Assembly (NCBI GenBank): GCA_031296325.1
Contig: JARLFY010000053.1
Coordinates: 1 to 64,000 of the forward strand
DNA from: Acidobacteriaceae bacterium
GTDB lineage: Bacteria; Acidobacteriota; Terriglobia; Terriglobales; Acidobacteriaceae
Direction of reading: 5' to 3'
Length of the DNA stretch: 64,000 bases
Every line of letters starts with the position of its first letter. Position 1 is the first letter of the stretch. The notes beneath the pieces are model-generated. The model had not been told where the DNA came from. It did no database searches and saw only the letters and a program-made list of their open reading frames with translations. Below are positions 20,237-28,763 of this stretch, in pieces. The translations under genes and the position numbers were made by a program.

Positions 20237-21769
20237 CTATTTGATCTCGGCGATGGCAGCGACGACGCCCTTGGTCAGAATCGCGTTGGCATACTCGGCG
20301 ACGGCGACGGACAGATTTGGAATCGTGCGCAGATCCTTGCCCCACCATTCCTTCTGTTCCAGAACCGCGTCGGTCAGGGTGCGAACACCAGCGGCTGAAC
20401 CGTCAAAGGCAGACCAAAGCGAAGCGTACTTCTCCAGAATCGGCTGGTTGTCCTTGATCGGGTACTCCTTGCCATCGCGGTGGCCAATGAGCGCGCCGTC
20501 CTTGATCTCCGTGCCGCGATAGAAGACGATCAACGCGGCTAGAGCGAAGGTGAGACGCTTGGGTAGTTCTCCGCGCAGATCGACGTAACGCTCCAGCGAA
20601 CGCAGCACGCGTGCCTTGTACTTCGAGACCGAGTTCAGCGTGATGCTCAGCAGCGAGTGCTGGATGAAGGGATTGCTGAAGCGCTCGAAGACCGATGCCG
20701 CAAAGAGTTCAAGCTCGGCCTTGGGCAGCGTGAGCGTGGGAATCACCTCGTCGGCGATGGCGCTCTTCATGAAGCCGGAGACAGCGGCGTCCGCCATGAA
20801 GTCGCCGACGTAGTTGAAGCCGGCGAGGAAGGCTGCGGGGACGGTCGTGGTGTGCGCACCGTTCAGGATGCCGACCTTGCGATCGCGATAGGGCTTCATG
20901 TTGTCGCTGACGATGACGTTGAAGCCGGCCTTGGCCAGTGGCAGCTCTTCGTTCAGCGAGGCGGGACCTTCGATCACCCACAGGTGGAAGACCTCGGAGG
21001 AGTCGAAGAGGTCGTCGCGATAGCCCGAATTCGTCCACAGCTTCTCGACCTCGTTGCGCGGATAGCCGGTAACGATGCGGTCGACCAGCGTGTTGGTGAA
21101 GACGTTGGCGCTCTCGATCCACTGCACGAAGGCGGCGTCAAGACCCCAGTTTGCTGCGGTCTGTAGAACGGTCTTCTTCAGGTTGTCGCCATTGCGGTCG
21201 ATCAACTCGCAGGGCAGCAGAACGAAGCCCTTGGATGCGTCGCCGTTGAAGGCCTTGTAACGCTCCAGCAGAAGCAGCGTGAGCTTTGCGGGGAACGAGG
21301 CTGGCGGCTGATCGCTCTGCTTGTCGGCTGCGCTGTATGCAATGCCCGCCTCGGTGGTATTGGAGACGATGAAGCGCAGGTCTGGGTTATGCGCGCACTT
21401 CAGATAGCCCTGAAAGTCAGCATAGGGATTGATGCCGCGGCTGATGGAGGTAATCAGTTCCTGACGCTCGACGACATTGCCCTCTTCGATGCCGCGCATC
21501 AGCAGCGTGTAAGCGCCGCTCTGCTCGTTCAGCATCTTGACCTGTCCCTGCGCGATGGGCTGCACCACAACCACGCGGCCATTGAAGAGGCCCTTGCGAT
21601 TCATGCCGTCGATCATCCAATCGACGAAGCCGCGCAGAAAGCCGCCCTCTCCAAACTGCAGGACTCGTTCGGGAAGCTGTTTATCAGCAGACCCGTTGGA
21701 GAGTACAGGATGTTCCTTGAGGAACTCGGCGTTCAGGTGTGGAATTGCAACAGTTTCCAAAGTAGGCAT
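20237..21769 (-). CDS. uxaB: tagaturonate reductase (altronate oxidoreductase)
   Basis: A 510-residue member of the polyol/mannitol dehydrogenase superfamily, starting MPTLETVAIPHLNAEF at 21769. The nucleotide-binding region contains VLQFGEGGFLRGFVDWMID; FIVSNTTEAGIAY and KVGILNGAHTTTVPAAFLAG are diagnostic of UxaB/mannonate-type reductases. It reduces D-tagaturonate to D-altronate with NADH in galacturonate breakdown. The ATG overlaps the uxaA stop (TAATG), so translation is probably coupled and uxaA-uxaB form one transcript ending at the hairpin at 20182-20217. Uronate isomerase (uxaC) is not in the window. Confidence 0.93.
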   Translation of the reverse strand: MPTLETVAIPHLNAEFLKEHPVLSNGSADKQLPERVLQFGEGGFLRGFVDWMIDGMNRKGLFNGRVVVVQPIAQGQVKMLNEQSGAYTLLMRGIEEGNVVERQELITSISRGINPYADFQGYLKCAHNPDLRFIVSNTTEAGIAYSAADKQSDQPPASFPAKLTLLLLERYKAFNGDASKGFVLLPCELIDRNGDNLKKTVLQTAANWGLDAAFVQWIESANVFTNTLVDRIVTGYPRNEVEKLWTNSGYRDDLFDSSEVFHLWVIEGPASLNEELPLAKAGFNVIVSDNMKPYRDRKVGILNGAHTTTVPAAFLAGFNYVGDFMADAAVSGFMKSAIADEVIPTLTLPKAELELFAASVFERFSNPFIQHSLLSITLNSVSKYKARVLRSLERYVDLRGELPKRLTFALAALIVFYRGTEIKDGALIGHRDGKEYPIKDNQPILEKYASLWSAFDGSAAGVRTLTDAVLEQKEWWGKDLRTIPNLSVAVAEYANAILTKGVVAAIAEIK

Positions 21770-23307
21770 TAAAGAGTTACTCCGTCTTTCCAGATTGAAA
21801 TTTCTCTGAATCCATTCATCTCCGCCTTGGTGTGCGTGCGACCGGAGGCGACATCGAGTACAAGCTGGAACAGTTTGTCCGCAAGCTCCTCCATGCTGGA
21901 CGTACCGTCCGCAAAGGGGCCTGCGTTGAAGTCGATCCACGTGGACTTGCGTTCGGCCAGTGGAGTGTTGGTTGAGATCTTGATCGTCGGAACGGGGAAT
22001 CCCATCGGATTGCCGCGTCCTGTGGTGAACAGAACCATGTGCGCCCCCGCCGCGCTCAACGCAGATCCGGCGACGCCATCGTTGCCCGGACCGTTGAGCA
22101 GCGCGATGCCGCCCAGATTCGGGCTGGCCTGCTGACCGTAATCCAACACCTGCTTGATAGGGAAGCATCCGCCCTTCTGCACACAACCCAGCGATTTTTC
22201 GGCGAGCGTAGTGATGCCGCCCTCCTTGTTTCCGGGCGAGGGATTCTCATCAATCGGCTCGTTGTGGCGCTGGAAGTACTCGCGAAACGAGTTGACCAGA
22301 TGGATCGTATCGCTCGACACCTTGGCGGTCAGGGCACGATCGAGCAGAACCTCCTCTGCGCCGAACATCTCCGGCACTTCGGTCAGAATGCTGGTTCCAC
22401 CCACCTCGGCCAGCTTGTCTGCAACGCGGCCGACCAGCGGATTGCCGGTGATTCCAGAGAGTCCGTCCGAGCCGCCGCACTTCATGCCCAGAATCAGCTC
22501 CGAAGCCGGAATCGGCTCGCGCTTGAACTGTCCTGCGTACTCGGCCAGCTCGTGAACCAGTTGAACGCCCGTCTCCAGATCGTCCTCGCACTCCTGCGCG
22601 ACGAGGAAACGGAACCGGGGGGACTCCGGCTTGTCTAAAAACTCTTTGAAGAGACTGATCTGATTGTTCTCGCAACCCAGACCGAGAACCAGAACCCCAG
22701 CGGCGTTGGGATGGCGCGTCAATCCCGCAAGCAGTCGCTGCGTATAGGCCATATCCTCGCCAAGCTGCGAGCATCCGTAAGGATGATTGAAGGTATAGAT
22801 GCCTTCTACGCTGCTTCCCTTGCCGACGATCTCTCGCGTGGCGCGCTCGGCGATGCGTGTCGCCGAATGATTGACGCAGCCGACGGTGTTGATGATCCAG
22901 ATCTCGTTGCGAATGCCGACCGAACCATCGGGGCGGCGGAATCCATCGAAGGTTGCGGCGCTGCCCAGAGTCGTCGCGTGGCCCTTCTGCGCGACTGCGG
23001 CAGAGGTTGCGTCGAAGGCGCGATCTTCCAGCTTGCCTCGCAGAGCGCTTGTCAGGTTGTGCGAATGGACGTGCTGACCGGGCAGAATCTCCACGGTCGC
23101 AACGCCGATAGAATAGCCATATTTGATGACAGGCTCGCCCACATGAATCGCCTGCAAGGCGATCTTGTGACCAGCCGGCACGGCATCGAGTGCCACAATC
23201 TCCCCGGCCTGCTGCCCTTTGGCCAACGGACAAAGCGCTACAGCGACGTTATCCAAACGATGAATTTTGAGTATTTGTGCCGAAGCCTGCATTGATCCAT
23301 GATGCAC
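21769..23307 (-). CDS. uxaA: altronate dehydratase
   Basis: About 512 residues (507 if the second Met at 23292 is used). An N-terminal SAF-like domain (residues about 10-100; KIALQAIHVGEPVIKYG, PGQHVHSHNL) is joined to the dehydratase domain. The latter contains TFNHPYGCSQLGEDM, VLGLGCENNQISLF, LGMKCGGSDGLSGITGNPL and TTGRGNPMGFPVPTIKI, the usual signature of UxaA. The enzyme removes water from D-altronate to give 2-keto-3-deoxygluconate, using ferrous iron. It is first in the uxaA-uxaB unit and divergent from the LuxR-type gene at 23451, which could be its regulator. Confidence 0.94.
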   Translation of the reverse strand: MHHGSMQASAQILKIHRLDNVAVALCPLAKGQQAGEIVALDAVPAGHKIALQAIHVGEPVIKYGYSIGVATVEILPGQHVHSHNLTSALRGKLEDRAFDATSAAVAQKGHATTLGSAATFDGFRRPDGSVGIRNEIWIINTVGCVNHSATRIAERATREIVGKGSSVEGIYTFNHPYGCSQLGEDMAYTQRLLAGLTRHPNAAGVLVLGLGCENNQISLFKEFLDKPESPRFRFLVAQECEDDLETGVQLVHELAEYAGQFKREPIPASELILGMKCGGSDGLSGITGNPLVGRVADKLAEVGGTSILTEVPEMFGAEEVLLDRALTAKVSSDTIHLVNSFREYFQRHNEPIDENPSPGNKEGGITTLAEKSLGCVQKGGCFPIKQVLDYGQQASPNLGGIALLNGPGNDGVAGSALSAAGAHMVLFTTGRGNPMGFPVPTIKISTNTPLAERKSTWIDFNAGPFADGTSSMEELADKLFQLVLDVASGRTHTKAEMNGFREISIWKDGVTL

Positions 23308-23450
23308 TTCCGTGGGGAAAACTGTCTGTGATTCATGTCACTCGATCGTAATTTGCCGTCCGCTGTCCGAATTGTAGACAGAGCCTCTGTGCCCTGCGCT
23401 GCAAGCCGATGAAAGAACTGGCGACTCGTCGTCCAAGGAGAAACAACCCG

Positions 23451-24107
23451 ATGAACCGAATCATCCTTGCCGACAATCAGGCGATCTTCCGGGCGGGCGC
23501 GGCCCGCATCCTCGCGCTGGAAGACGACATGCGCATTGTGGCGCAATGCGACGATCTCTTTCACCTCTCCAACACCCTTCAGGCCTCGCGCGATGCCATT
23601 CTTCTGTTCTCCGCCAGCATGCAACTGGATGAAAAGGCCGTCATCGCCAGCGCTCAGGCCGCAGGCATCCGTACGATCCTGATCGCCGAAAACGGAGAGG
23701 AGATCGCCGAAGACCGCCTCCGCGCGCTCGATGGCGTCATCTTTCGCAACATCGCCGGAACGACGCTGGTCAACTGCGTCCGTAGCGTCGCCGCCGGAAA
23801 ACACACCATCCAGCGCTGCAACGTCACCTCGATTCTGGCGCAGGACTCGGTTGGAGCGCGCGTCCGCGACCGCCTGACACCCAAGGAGATGCAGATCGTC
23901 TCGCTGATCGTGCAGGGCTGCAAGAACAAGCACATTGCCACCCAACTCGGCACCAAGGAACAGGTCGTCAAAAACTACCTGCGTACCATCTACGACAAGA
24001 CCGGAGTCAGCGACCGACTGGAACTGGCGCTGTTCACCCTTCACCACCGCATTCTTGCCGAAGCCGCAACCCGCGCCAGCGACCTGTTACAGGCCAGATC
24101 CGCCTGA
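23451..24107 (+). CDS. LuxR/NarL-type response regulator with an atypical receiver domain
   Basis: A 218-residue protein; the ATG at 23451 has AAGGAG about 10 bp upstream and begins MNRIILADNQAIFRAGAARI, a NarL-type receiver. The C-terminal HTH is intact (LTPKEMQIVSLIVQGCKNKH, then IATQLGTKEQVVKNYLRTIY). In the receiver the strand that normally ends in the phosphoacceptor Asp (LLDxxMP) reads AILLFSASMQ, placing F53 at that position; the conserved Lys is replaced by Arg in GVIFRNIAG. Phosphorylation is therefore unlikely. No sensor kinase is adjacent. It is divergent from uxaA with a 143-bp spacer. Confidence 0.88.
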   Translation: MNRIILADNQAIFRAGAARILALEDDMRIVAQCDDLFHLSNTLQASRDAILLFSASMQLDEKAVIASAQAAGIRTILIAENGEEIAEDRLRALDGVIFRNIAGTTLVNCVRSVAAGKHTIQRCNVTSILAQDSVGARVRDRLTPKEMQIVSLIVQGCKNKHIATQLGTKEQVVKNYLRTIYDKTGVSDRLELALFTLHHRILAEAATRASDLLQARSA

Positions 24108-24734
24108 ACGCCTCTGTCCGCGCCTGGCTTCTGAGATATGCAGGTGCCCCCCCCCCGGGTATACACTCATATCGCTTATCCTACTGGCTTTATATTTCAG
24201 TATATATTGGTTAATATATATTTCACGGTTCGGGCGCAGTGTTGAATTTCAGTAGTTAAAGTGCAAGGCCCGACAAATTATGGTCGGGCCTTGCGCATTT
24301 AATCCACTGATTTAAGTATACGATCTGGGACATAACTCGATTGCCAAGTATTTTTGCGTGGCAAACCGTTGAAGGGATGAGCTTTAAGCTGAAGCGAGGG
24401 AGAGACAAGGCTTGACATGCAGATTTGCTGCGGTTTTCTGCCTCGTTTCTGGGGAGACGTTGATTCATACGGCACGGGCTTGGGATTTTCCCTTAATTGC
24501 TGCGCAATCAAGGGAAAAGAAGAATATAAGGAGAACGCTTACGGCACAGCTAAAGCCGTGCCCTTCCGACTTGAGCAGCCTTGAGCGGGTAAGATGCCGT
24601 GTTCTTCTGGCCGGAGGGAGATTCGGCGCGCTTGCCCTTTATACTTGAGAGAGGATTGGGATCAGGCTGGCATTCGCTCGTCGCTAACGATCTTCCCTGG
24701 CAATTACAAGTAGAACAAGGAGTACGAGGAGTTC
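24108..24734. other. long intergenic region with hairpins and an AT-rich stretch
   Basis: After the LuxR-type gene come a run of ten C (24147-24156) and an AT-rich block (24175-24235) with repeated TATAT, a possible promoter or curvature region. A perfect 12-bp hairpin lies at 24263-24294 and a 14-bp hairpin with one mismatch at 24486-24518 (TTTTCCCTTAATTG against CAATCAAGGGAAAA). GGCACAGCTAAAGCCGTGCC at about 24543-24562 resembles the family-4 repeat. The efp ribosome binding site AAGGAG is near 24717. No convincing gene. Confidence 0.5.
24263..24294 (+). terminator. perfect 12-bp hairpin after the LuxR-type gene
   Basis: GCAAGGCCCGAC (24263-24274) pairs perfectly with GTCGGGCCTTGC (24283-24294) across an 8-base loop AAATTATG. 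It lies about 155 bp after the LuxR-type stop; only a short GCATTT follows, so it may be a terminator or another structured repeat. Confidence 0.5.
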
Positions 24735-25310
24735 ATGGCCACACTGATCGATGCAATTGACGTCAAGCGCAAGAGCCTGTTTGAGTTTGAAAGCACCCCC
24801 TACGCCTGTCTGGAGGCCGAGGTCAGCACCCCGACCGCGCGCGGCGGCCAGACGCTGGTTCGCCTGAAGATGCGCAACCTGCTGACCAACTCGGTCTTCG
24901 AGAAGACCTTCAAGGCCAGCGACAAGTTCAAGGAACCGGATCTGGTTCTGGTTCCCGCAACCTATCTGTACAGCGACAACGACGGATCCTACTTCCTCGA
25001 TCAGGAGAGCTACGAGACGCTCTCGCTGTCTGAACAGATGCTGGGCAATGCGCTGGACTTTCTGATTGATGGAACGCTGGTGCAACTGCACAAGTACAAC
25101 GGCAACCCGATCGGTCTGCAACTGCCCATCTTCGTCGAGTTGGAGGTCTCCTACACCGAACCCGCCGTGCGTGGAGACACATCGAGCGGCAGCGGAACCA
25201 AGGTCGCCCGACTGGAAACCGGGCTGGAGATTCGCGTTCCGCTCTTCATCAAAGAAGGCGAAAAAGTGAAGGTCTCCACCGAGAACCGGGACTTTGCGGG
25301 GCGCGCGTAA
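24735..25310 (+). CDS. efp: elongation factor P family protein with a PTARG loop (EfpL/YeiP-like)
   Basis: 191 residues, with the KOW-like domain I followed by two OB domains, ending in the usual LETGLEIRVPLFI and ENRDFAGRA. EF-P binds ribosomes stalled at prolines and helps peptide-bond formation. The tip loop of domain I, which carries the modified Lys34 in E. coli EF-P (KPGKGQAF), reads VSTPTARGGQTLVRLKMRN. It is two residues longer and has R36 where the Lys would be. That PTARG form matches the YeiP/EfpL subgroup. The rest of the protein is EF-P-like. No epmA/epmB or earP is adjacent. Whether it is the only EF-P in the genome cannot be judged here. A family-1 element begins at the base after its stop. 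Confidence 0.88.
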   Translation: MATLIDAIDVKRKSLFEFESTPYACLEAEVSTPTARGGQTLVRLKMRNLLTNSVFEKTFKASDKFKEPDLVLVPATYLYSDNDGSYFLDQESYETLSLSEQMLGNALDFLIDGTLVQLHKYNGNPIGLQLPIFVELEVSYTEPAVRGDTSSGSGTKVARLETGLEIRVPLFIKEGEKVKVSTENRDFAGRA

Positions 25311-25482
25311 AGCATTTTCGGTAATGGCGTAGACCGTAGCGAAGCGAACAACAGCAGATTCCTTCGCTACGCTACGGAATGACAAACAAATCGGGCTATA
25401 GCGATCCGAAAAACACTCTTATAGCATAGAGCGTCGCAGCCTGAGCGAAATGCGGGGATTCTTCGCTACGCTCAGAATGACA
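25311..25482. repeat. full family-1 element plus a second core, directly after the efp stop
   Basis: The first copy (25311-25420) starts AGCATTTTCGGTAATGGCG, has GTAGACCGTAGCG, the core GCAGATTCCTTCG...CGGAATGACAAACAAA, then CTATAGCGATCCGAAAAACAC, so its two ends are imperfect inverted repeats. A second core of the GGGGATTCTTCGC...AGAATGACAAT type ends at about 25482. The remaining bases to the next gene show only a promoter-sized gap. Confidence 0.85.
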
Positions 25483-25602
25483 ATTTTCCATCGCACAGTT
25501 CATTTCATTCAGAATTGTGCGATGGAGGACAATCCGCTGCGGCCAAGCGGGCTTGCCCGTACAATCGTAGGCAGACTAATTTTTGAGGAGCAAAGAGACC
25601 GT

Positions 25603-26985
25603 ATGGCACGCATCTATCCCTTTCGCGCACTTCGCTACAACACCTCCCTGGTCAAGATGGAGGACGTTGTCACCCAGCCCTACGACAAGATCTCGCCCGA
25701 GATGCAGCAGCGCTACTACGAGGCGAGTCCGTACAATCTGATCCGCGTGATTCTGGGCAAGCGCGAGCCGGGCGACACCGAGGCGCAGGACTTTCTTCCT
25801 GCGGGCGAAGAGGCCTCGAACGTCTACACCCGTGCAGCCGAGTCGCTGCGCGAGTGGCGCAAGGAAGGGATTCTGGCCGAAGAGGAGAAGCCCGCGCTCT
25901 ATGGCTACTCGCAGACCTACGCCGTTCCCCACTCGACCGAGGTGCGCGAGCGGCGCGGCTTCATCGCTCTTGGCCATCTTTATGACTACGCCGACAAGGT
26001 CGTCTATCGCCACGAGCAGACCTTCCCCAAGCACAAGAGCGACCGACTCGCCCTCTTCAAGGCGACGCGCGCGTATTGCGAGCAGATCTACATGCTGTAC
26101 TCCGACCCGGCGTTCACGGCGGAGAAGCTGATCTTCGGCACCAAGGAGCAGGGCGAGGCGACGCGCCCCGCCGATCTCTCCATCGTTGACGAGTACGGCG
26201 TGGTACATCGCGTCTGGAAGCTGACCGACCCCGTGCTGATCAACCTGATCGTGACCGCGATGGCCGACAAGAAGCTGATTATCGCCGACGGACACCATCG
26301 CTACGAGACCTCGGTGGCCTACGCCAAGGAGCGCGCGGCGCAGTTGAAGCTGCCACTGGGCGAGCCGCTGGATCCAGATGAGAAGCTGAGTGGCGGAAAA
26401 CTGCCCGCACCTCCCTTCCCCGAGGCCGCCATGATGATGACCTTCGTCAACATCGACGCGCCGGGAATCACGATCCTGCCCACGCACCGCGTCGTCTTCG
26501 GGCTGGAGAACTTCAAGACCGCAGATTTTCTGGCCAAGGCCGAGGAGTTCTTTACCGTAACGCCGATGGCGACAGCCGACCTGAACCTGCTGAACAAGAC
26601 CGAAGGAACGGCGTTCCTGATTGCGACGCGCGATGGATACCACCTGTTGCAGGCCAAGCCGGAGGCGGTCAAGGCCGCGCTGGCAGGCGTTCCCGCGCGT
26701 CAGGCGCAGCTCGATGTGGTGCAGTTGCACAGCATTCTGCTGGACCGGATTCTGGGTCTCTCGCAGGAGCGGATCACACAGCTTGGCAACGTTCACTTCA
26801 TCCGCGAGGCGGACGAGGCGGTCGAGCTGGTTCATCAGGGCAAGGCCGACGTGGCCTTCCTGATCAAGCCAATCACGATGGATCAACTGCGCGACGTCTC
26901 GCTGGCCGGAGACGTGATGCCGCAGAAGTCCACCGACTTCTATCCCAAGCTGCTAAGTGGTCTGGCGATCTACGCGCTGGACTAG
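25603..26985 (+). CDS. DUF1015 family protein
   Basis: 460 residues from ATG 25603 (MARIYPFRALRYN), preceded by a GAGGAG stretch. An in-frame start at 25450 lies inside repeat sequence and is rejected. The protein matches the DUF1015 family: YPFRALRYN and VTQPYDKISPEMQQRYYEAS near the N-terminus, and the conserved DGHHRYETSVAYAKER in the middle (about residue 228). The function of the family is unknown; a DGHHR motif suggests metal or phosphate chemistry, but this is inference. Cytoplasmic, no signal peptide. It is 45 bp upstream of the amidase gene and may share its transcript. Confidence 0.85.
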   Translation: MARIYPFRALRYNTSLVKMEDVVTQPYDKISPEMQQRYYEASPYNLIRVILGKREPGDTEAQDFLPAGEEASNVYTRAAESLREWRKEGILAEEEKPALYGYSQTYAVPHSTEVRERRGFIALGHLYDYADKVVYRHEQTFPKHKSDRLALFKATRAYCEQIYMLYSDPAFTAEKLIFGTKEQGEATRPADLSIVDEYGVVHRVWKLTDPVLINLIVTAMADKKLIIADGHHRYETSVAYAKERAAQLKLPLGEPLDPDEKLSGGKLPAPPFPEAAMMMTFVNIDAPGITILPTHRVVFGLENFKTADFLAKAEEFFTVTPMATADLNLLNKTEGTAFLIATRDGYHLLQAKPEAVKAALAGVPARQAQLDVVQLHSILLDRILGLSQERITQLGNVHFIREADEAVELVHQGKADVAFLIKPITMDQLRDVSLAGDVMPQKSTDFYPKLLSGLAIYALD

Positions 26986-27030
26986 AGGCGACTTGCTGCA
27001 TTGTTATGGCTGCAATGAATTGATGAAGAA

Positions 27031-28029
27031 ATGCCGTTGATCCCTACACGCAAGTTCGCCGCCGTGCTCGTCGTCATTCTGACAGGCGCGGCGGCGGCTG
27101 CGTTTATGGGCAGAGCGCACTCGCAGGGAGCGGCGCAGACCCAGCCGGGATCGACGATGAATCACAATCTGATCGTGCTCGACCCGGCGCACGGCGGGAC
27201 CGAAAGCGGTACTCTGCTGGGCGACCACGTCTTTGAAAAGGATGTGACGCTGGAGTTTGCGACCAAGCTGCGAGCGACGCTGACCGCCGCTGGCTTCAGC
27301 GTGATCTCGACGCGGGACGCCGAGCTGCTCACTCCCCTGACCAACGACCAGCGCGCAGAGATCGCCAACCGCAGCCACGCGTTAGCCTGTCTGGTGATTC
27401 ATGCGACGGCGAGCGGATCGGGAGTGCATCTGTACACCTCCGCCCTGCAACCTCCCGCCGAGCAGAACGAGTGGTCCTACTCTTCGCCAGCGCCAGCCTT
27501 TGTGGCGATGCCGTGGGATCAGGCGCAGGTCGGCTTTGTACTCCAGAGTCAGCACTTGGCCAGCGACCTCGTCGCAGCGCTGAATTCGGCGAATCTTCCC
27601 GTGCTGAACGGACGCGAGCCGCTGCGACCGCTGGATAATCTGACCTGTCCGGCGGTGGCGATTGAACTGGCTCCGCTACGCGTCTCCGGCCAGGATGCGA
27701 CGCCGGTGACCGATGCGGATTATCAGCAGCGCGTCGTCTCCACGCTCTTCATATCGCTGCTGGCCTGGCGCAATCATGCGGATGCAGCTGGCGCGCTCCC
27801 GGCTCTGACAAGCCACGCACCAGCTACGAGCAGGCCCGCAACGCCAGTTCTCAAGACTCCGACTAGCGGTCAAGTGGCGGGACACGCTTCGACCGGAAAT
27901 TCTGCGACGAACGGCAGCAAGGCGATCAACGGCACAAGTAAGCCGAGCGGCGGCAAGGCCAGCCCGCCGAACTCCACGCCCAGCTCTGGCGTCCATGAAA
28001 ATAAAACGACGCAGCCGGAGGGCGAATGA
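27031..28029 (+). CDS. exported N-acetylmuramoyl-L-alanine amidase-like protein (Amidase_3)
   Basis: 332 residues with an N-terminal membrane anchor or signal (FAAVLVVILTGAAAAAFMG). The Amidase_3 domain spans about residues 46-240. Zinc ligands fit H54 in VLDPAHGG, E69 in FEKDVTLEFA and H124 in LVIHATASG, and a catalytic-type Glu is in CPAVAIELAPL near residue 211. All the expected residues are present, although the motifs are divergent. It probably cleaves the amide between MurNAc and L-Ala in peptidoglycan. The C-terminal 90 residues are a low-complexity Ser/Thr/Pro/Gly linker. It overlaps the next gene by 4 bp (ATGA), and murI follows, giving a cell-wall gene cluster. Confidence 0.85.
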   Translation: MPLIPTRKFAAVLVVILTGAAAAAFMGRAHSQGAAQTQPGSTMNHNLIVLDPAHGGTESGTLLGDHVFEKDVTLEFATKLRATLTAAGFSVISTRDAELLTPLTNDQRAEIANRSHALACLVIHATASGSGVHLYTSALQPPAEQNEWSYSSPAPAFVAMPWDQAQVGFVLQSQHLASDLVAALNSANLPVLNGREPLRPLDNLTCPAVAIELAPLRVSGQDATPVTDADYQQRVVSTLFISLLAWRNHADAAGALPALTSHAPATSRPATPVLKTPTSGQVAGHASTGNSATNGSKAINGTSKPSGGKASPPNSTPSSGVHENKTTQPEGE

Positions 28030-28763
28030 TCCCCCGCTACCAACGCGTCCTCTTCTGGATCCTTGCTGTTGCGAGCCTGCTGATGGCTCTGGTTCTGCTG
28101 CGCGGCTGCGAACAGACGCGCGAGAAGCTGATGCGGCATCGCGATCAGACGCCTCTGGCCGCGCCGGTCGCCACGGAGAACAAGGCGGTGCGTCTGGCTC
28201 TGGCGAACGATGGCGACGGCTCCATCACGCTGGTTGAGCGCGAGGTTGCTTTGCCCGCCGAGGCCACCGCTCGCGCTCGCGCACTGCTGACGCGGTTGAT
28301 CGCCGAGTACGGCGACAAGGACTCGGCCCACCCCATCGAGAGCGGTCCGGCGGTTGACGATGTCTTTCTGCTCGACCTGCCTCTGCGGCCTGCGGTTGCT
28401 CCCGGCTCCAGGTCTGCGACGACTCCGCAGCAGGACACCTCCATCGTCAAGGGATGGAGCGATCCCAATCCTCCCTCGAACGCTGCGGGCGCGCAAGACA
28501 CGGGCACGCACAACGCGGGAGGCAAGCTGGCGGTAATCAATCTGCACGGCAGCTTCGCCGACCACCATCCCTCGGGCATCGAGGTGGAGACGCTGACCAT
28601 CAACTCGATTATCGGCACCCTCTACGCAAACTTTCCGACCATCGAGCAGGTGCGTTTTCTGGTCGATGGCCAGCCACGCGAGACGCTGAGCGGTCACGCC
28701 GACCTGCTGCGCACCTACGAGGTCTTCAACACGGCGAACAAGCCCGCACAGGGAGGCCACTGA
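28026..28763 (+). CDS. GerMN domain protein, membrane-anchored
   Basis: 245 residues with one N-terminal transmembrane segment (VLFWILAVASLLMALVLL) and an extracytoplasmic GerMN-type domain. Its C-terminal part has LAVINLHGSFADHHPSG and EVETLTINSIIGTLYANFPT, followed by EQVRFLVDGQPRETLSGH, the typical GerMN ending. GerMN domains are known from the spore germination protein GerM and the lipoprotein LpqB; outside sporulating species their role is unclear but they often sit with cell-wall genes. The start overlaps the amidase stop and its own stop overlaps the murI start (TGATG), so the three are translationally coupled. A low-complexity segment at residues 125-165 separates the two halves. Confidence 0.8.
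   Translation: MIPRYQRVLFWILAVASLLMALVLLRGCEQTREKLMRHRDQTPLAAPVATENKAVRLALANDGDGSITLVEREVALPAEATARARALLTRLIAEYGDKDSAHPIESGPAVDDVFLLDLPLRPAVAPGSRSATTPQQDTSIVKGWSDPNPPSNAAGAQDTGTHNAGGKLAVINLHGSFADHHPSGIEVETLTINSIIGTLYANFPTIEQVRFLVDGQPRETLSGHADLLRTYEVFNTANKPAQGGH

Noticed and set aside
20237-22186. Extended 649-codon version of uxaB
   Set aside because: The N-terminal extension overlaps uxaA in another frame; the ATG at 21769 overlaps the uxaA stop and gives the family-length protein.
24412-24648. 78-codon frame in the gap before efp
   Set aside because: Runs through a hairpin (24486-24518) and a repeat-like palindrome, has no binding site and unusual composition.
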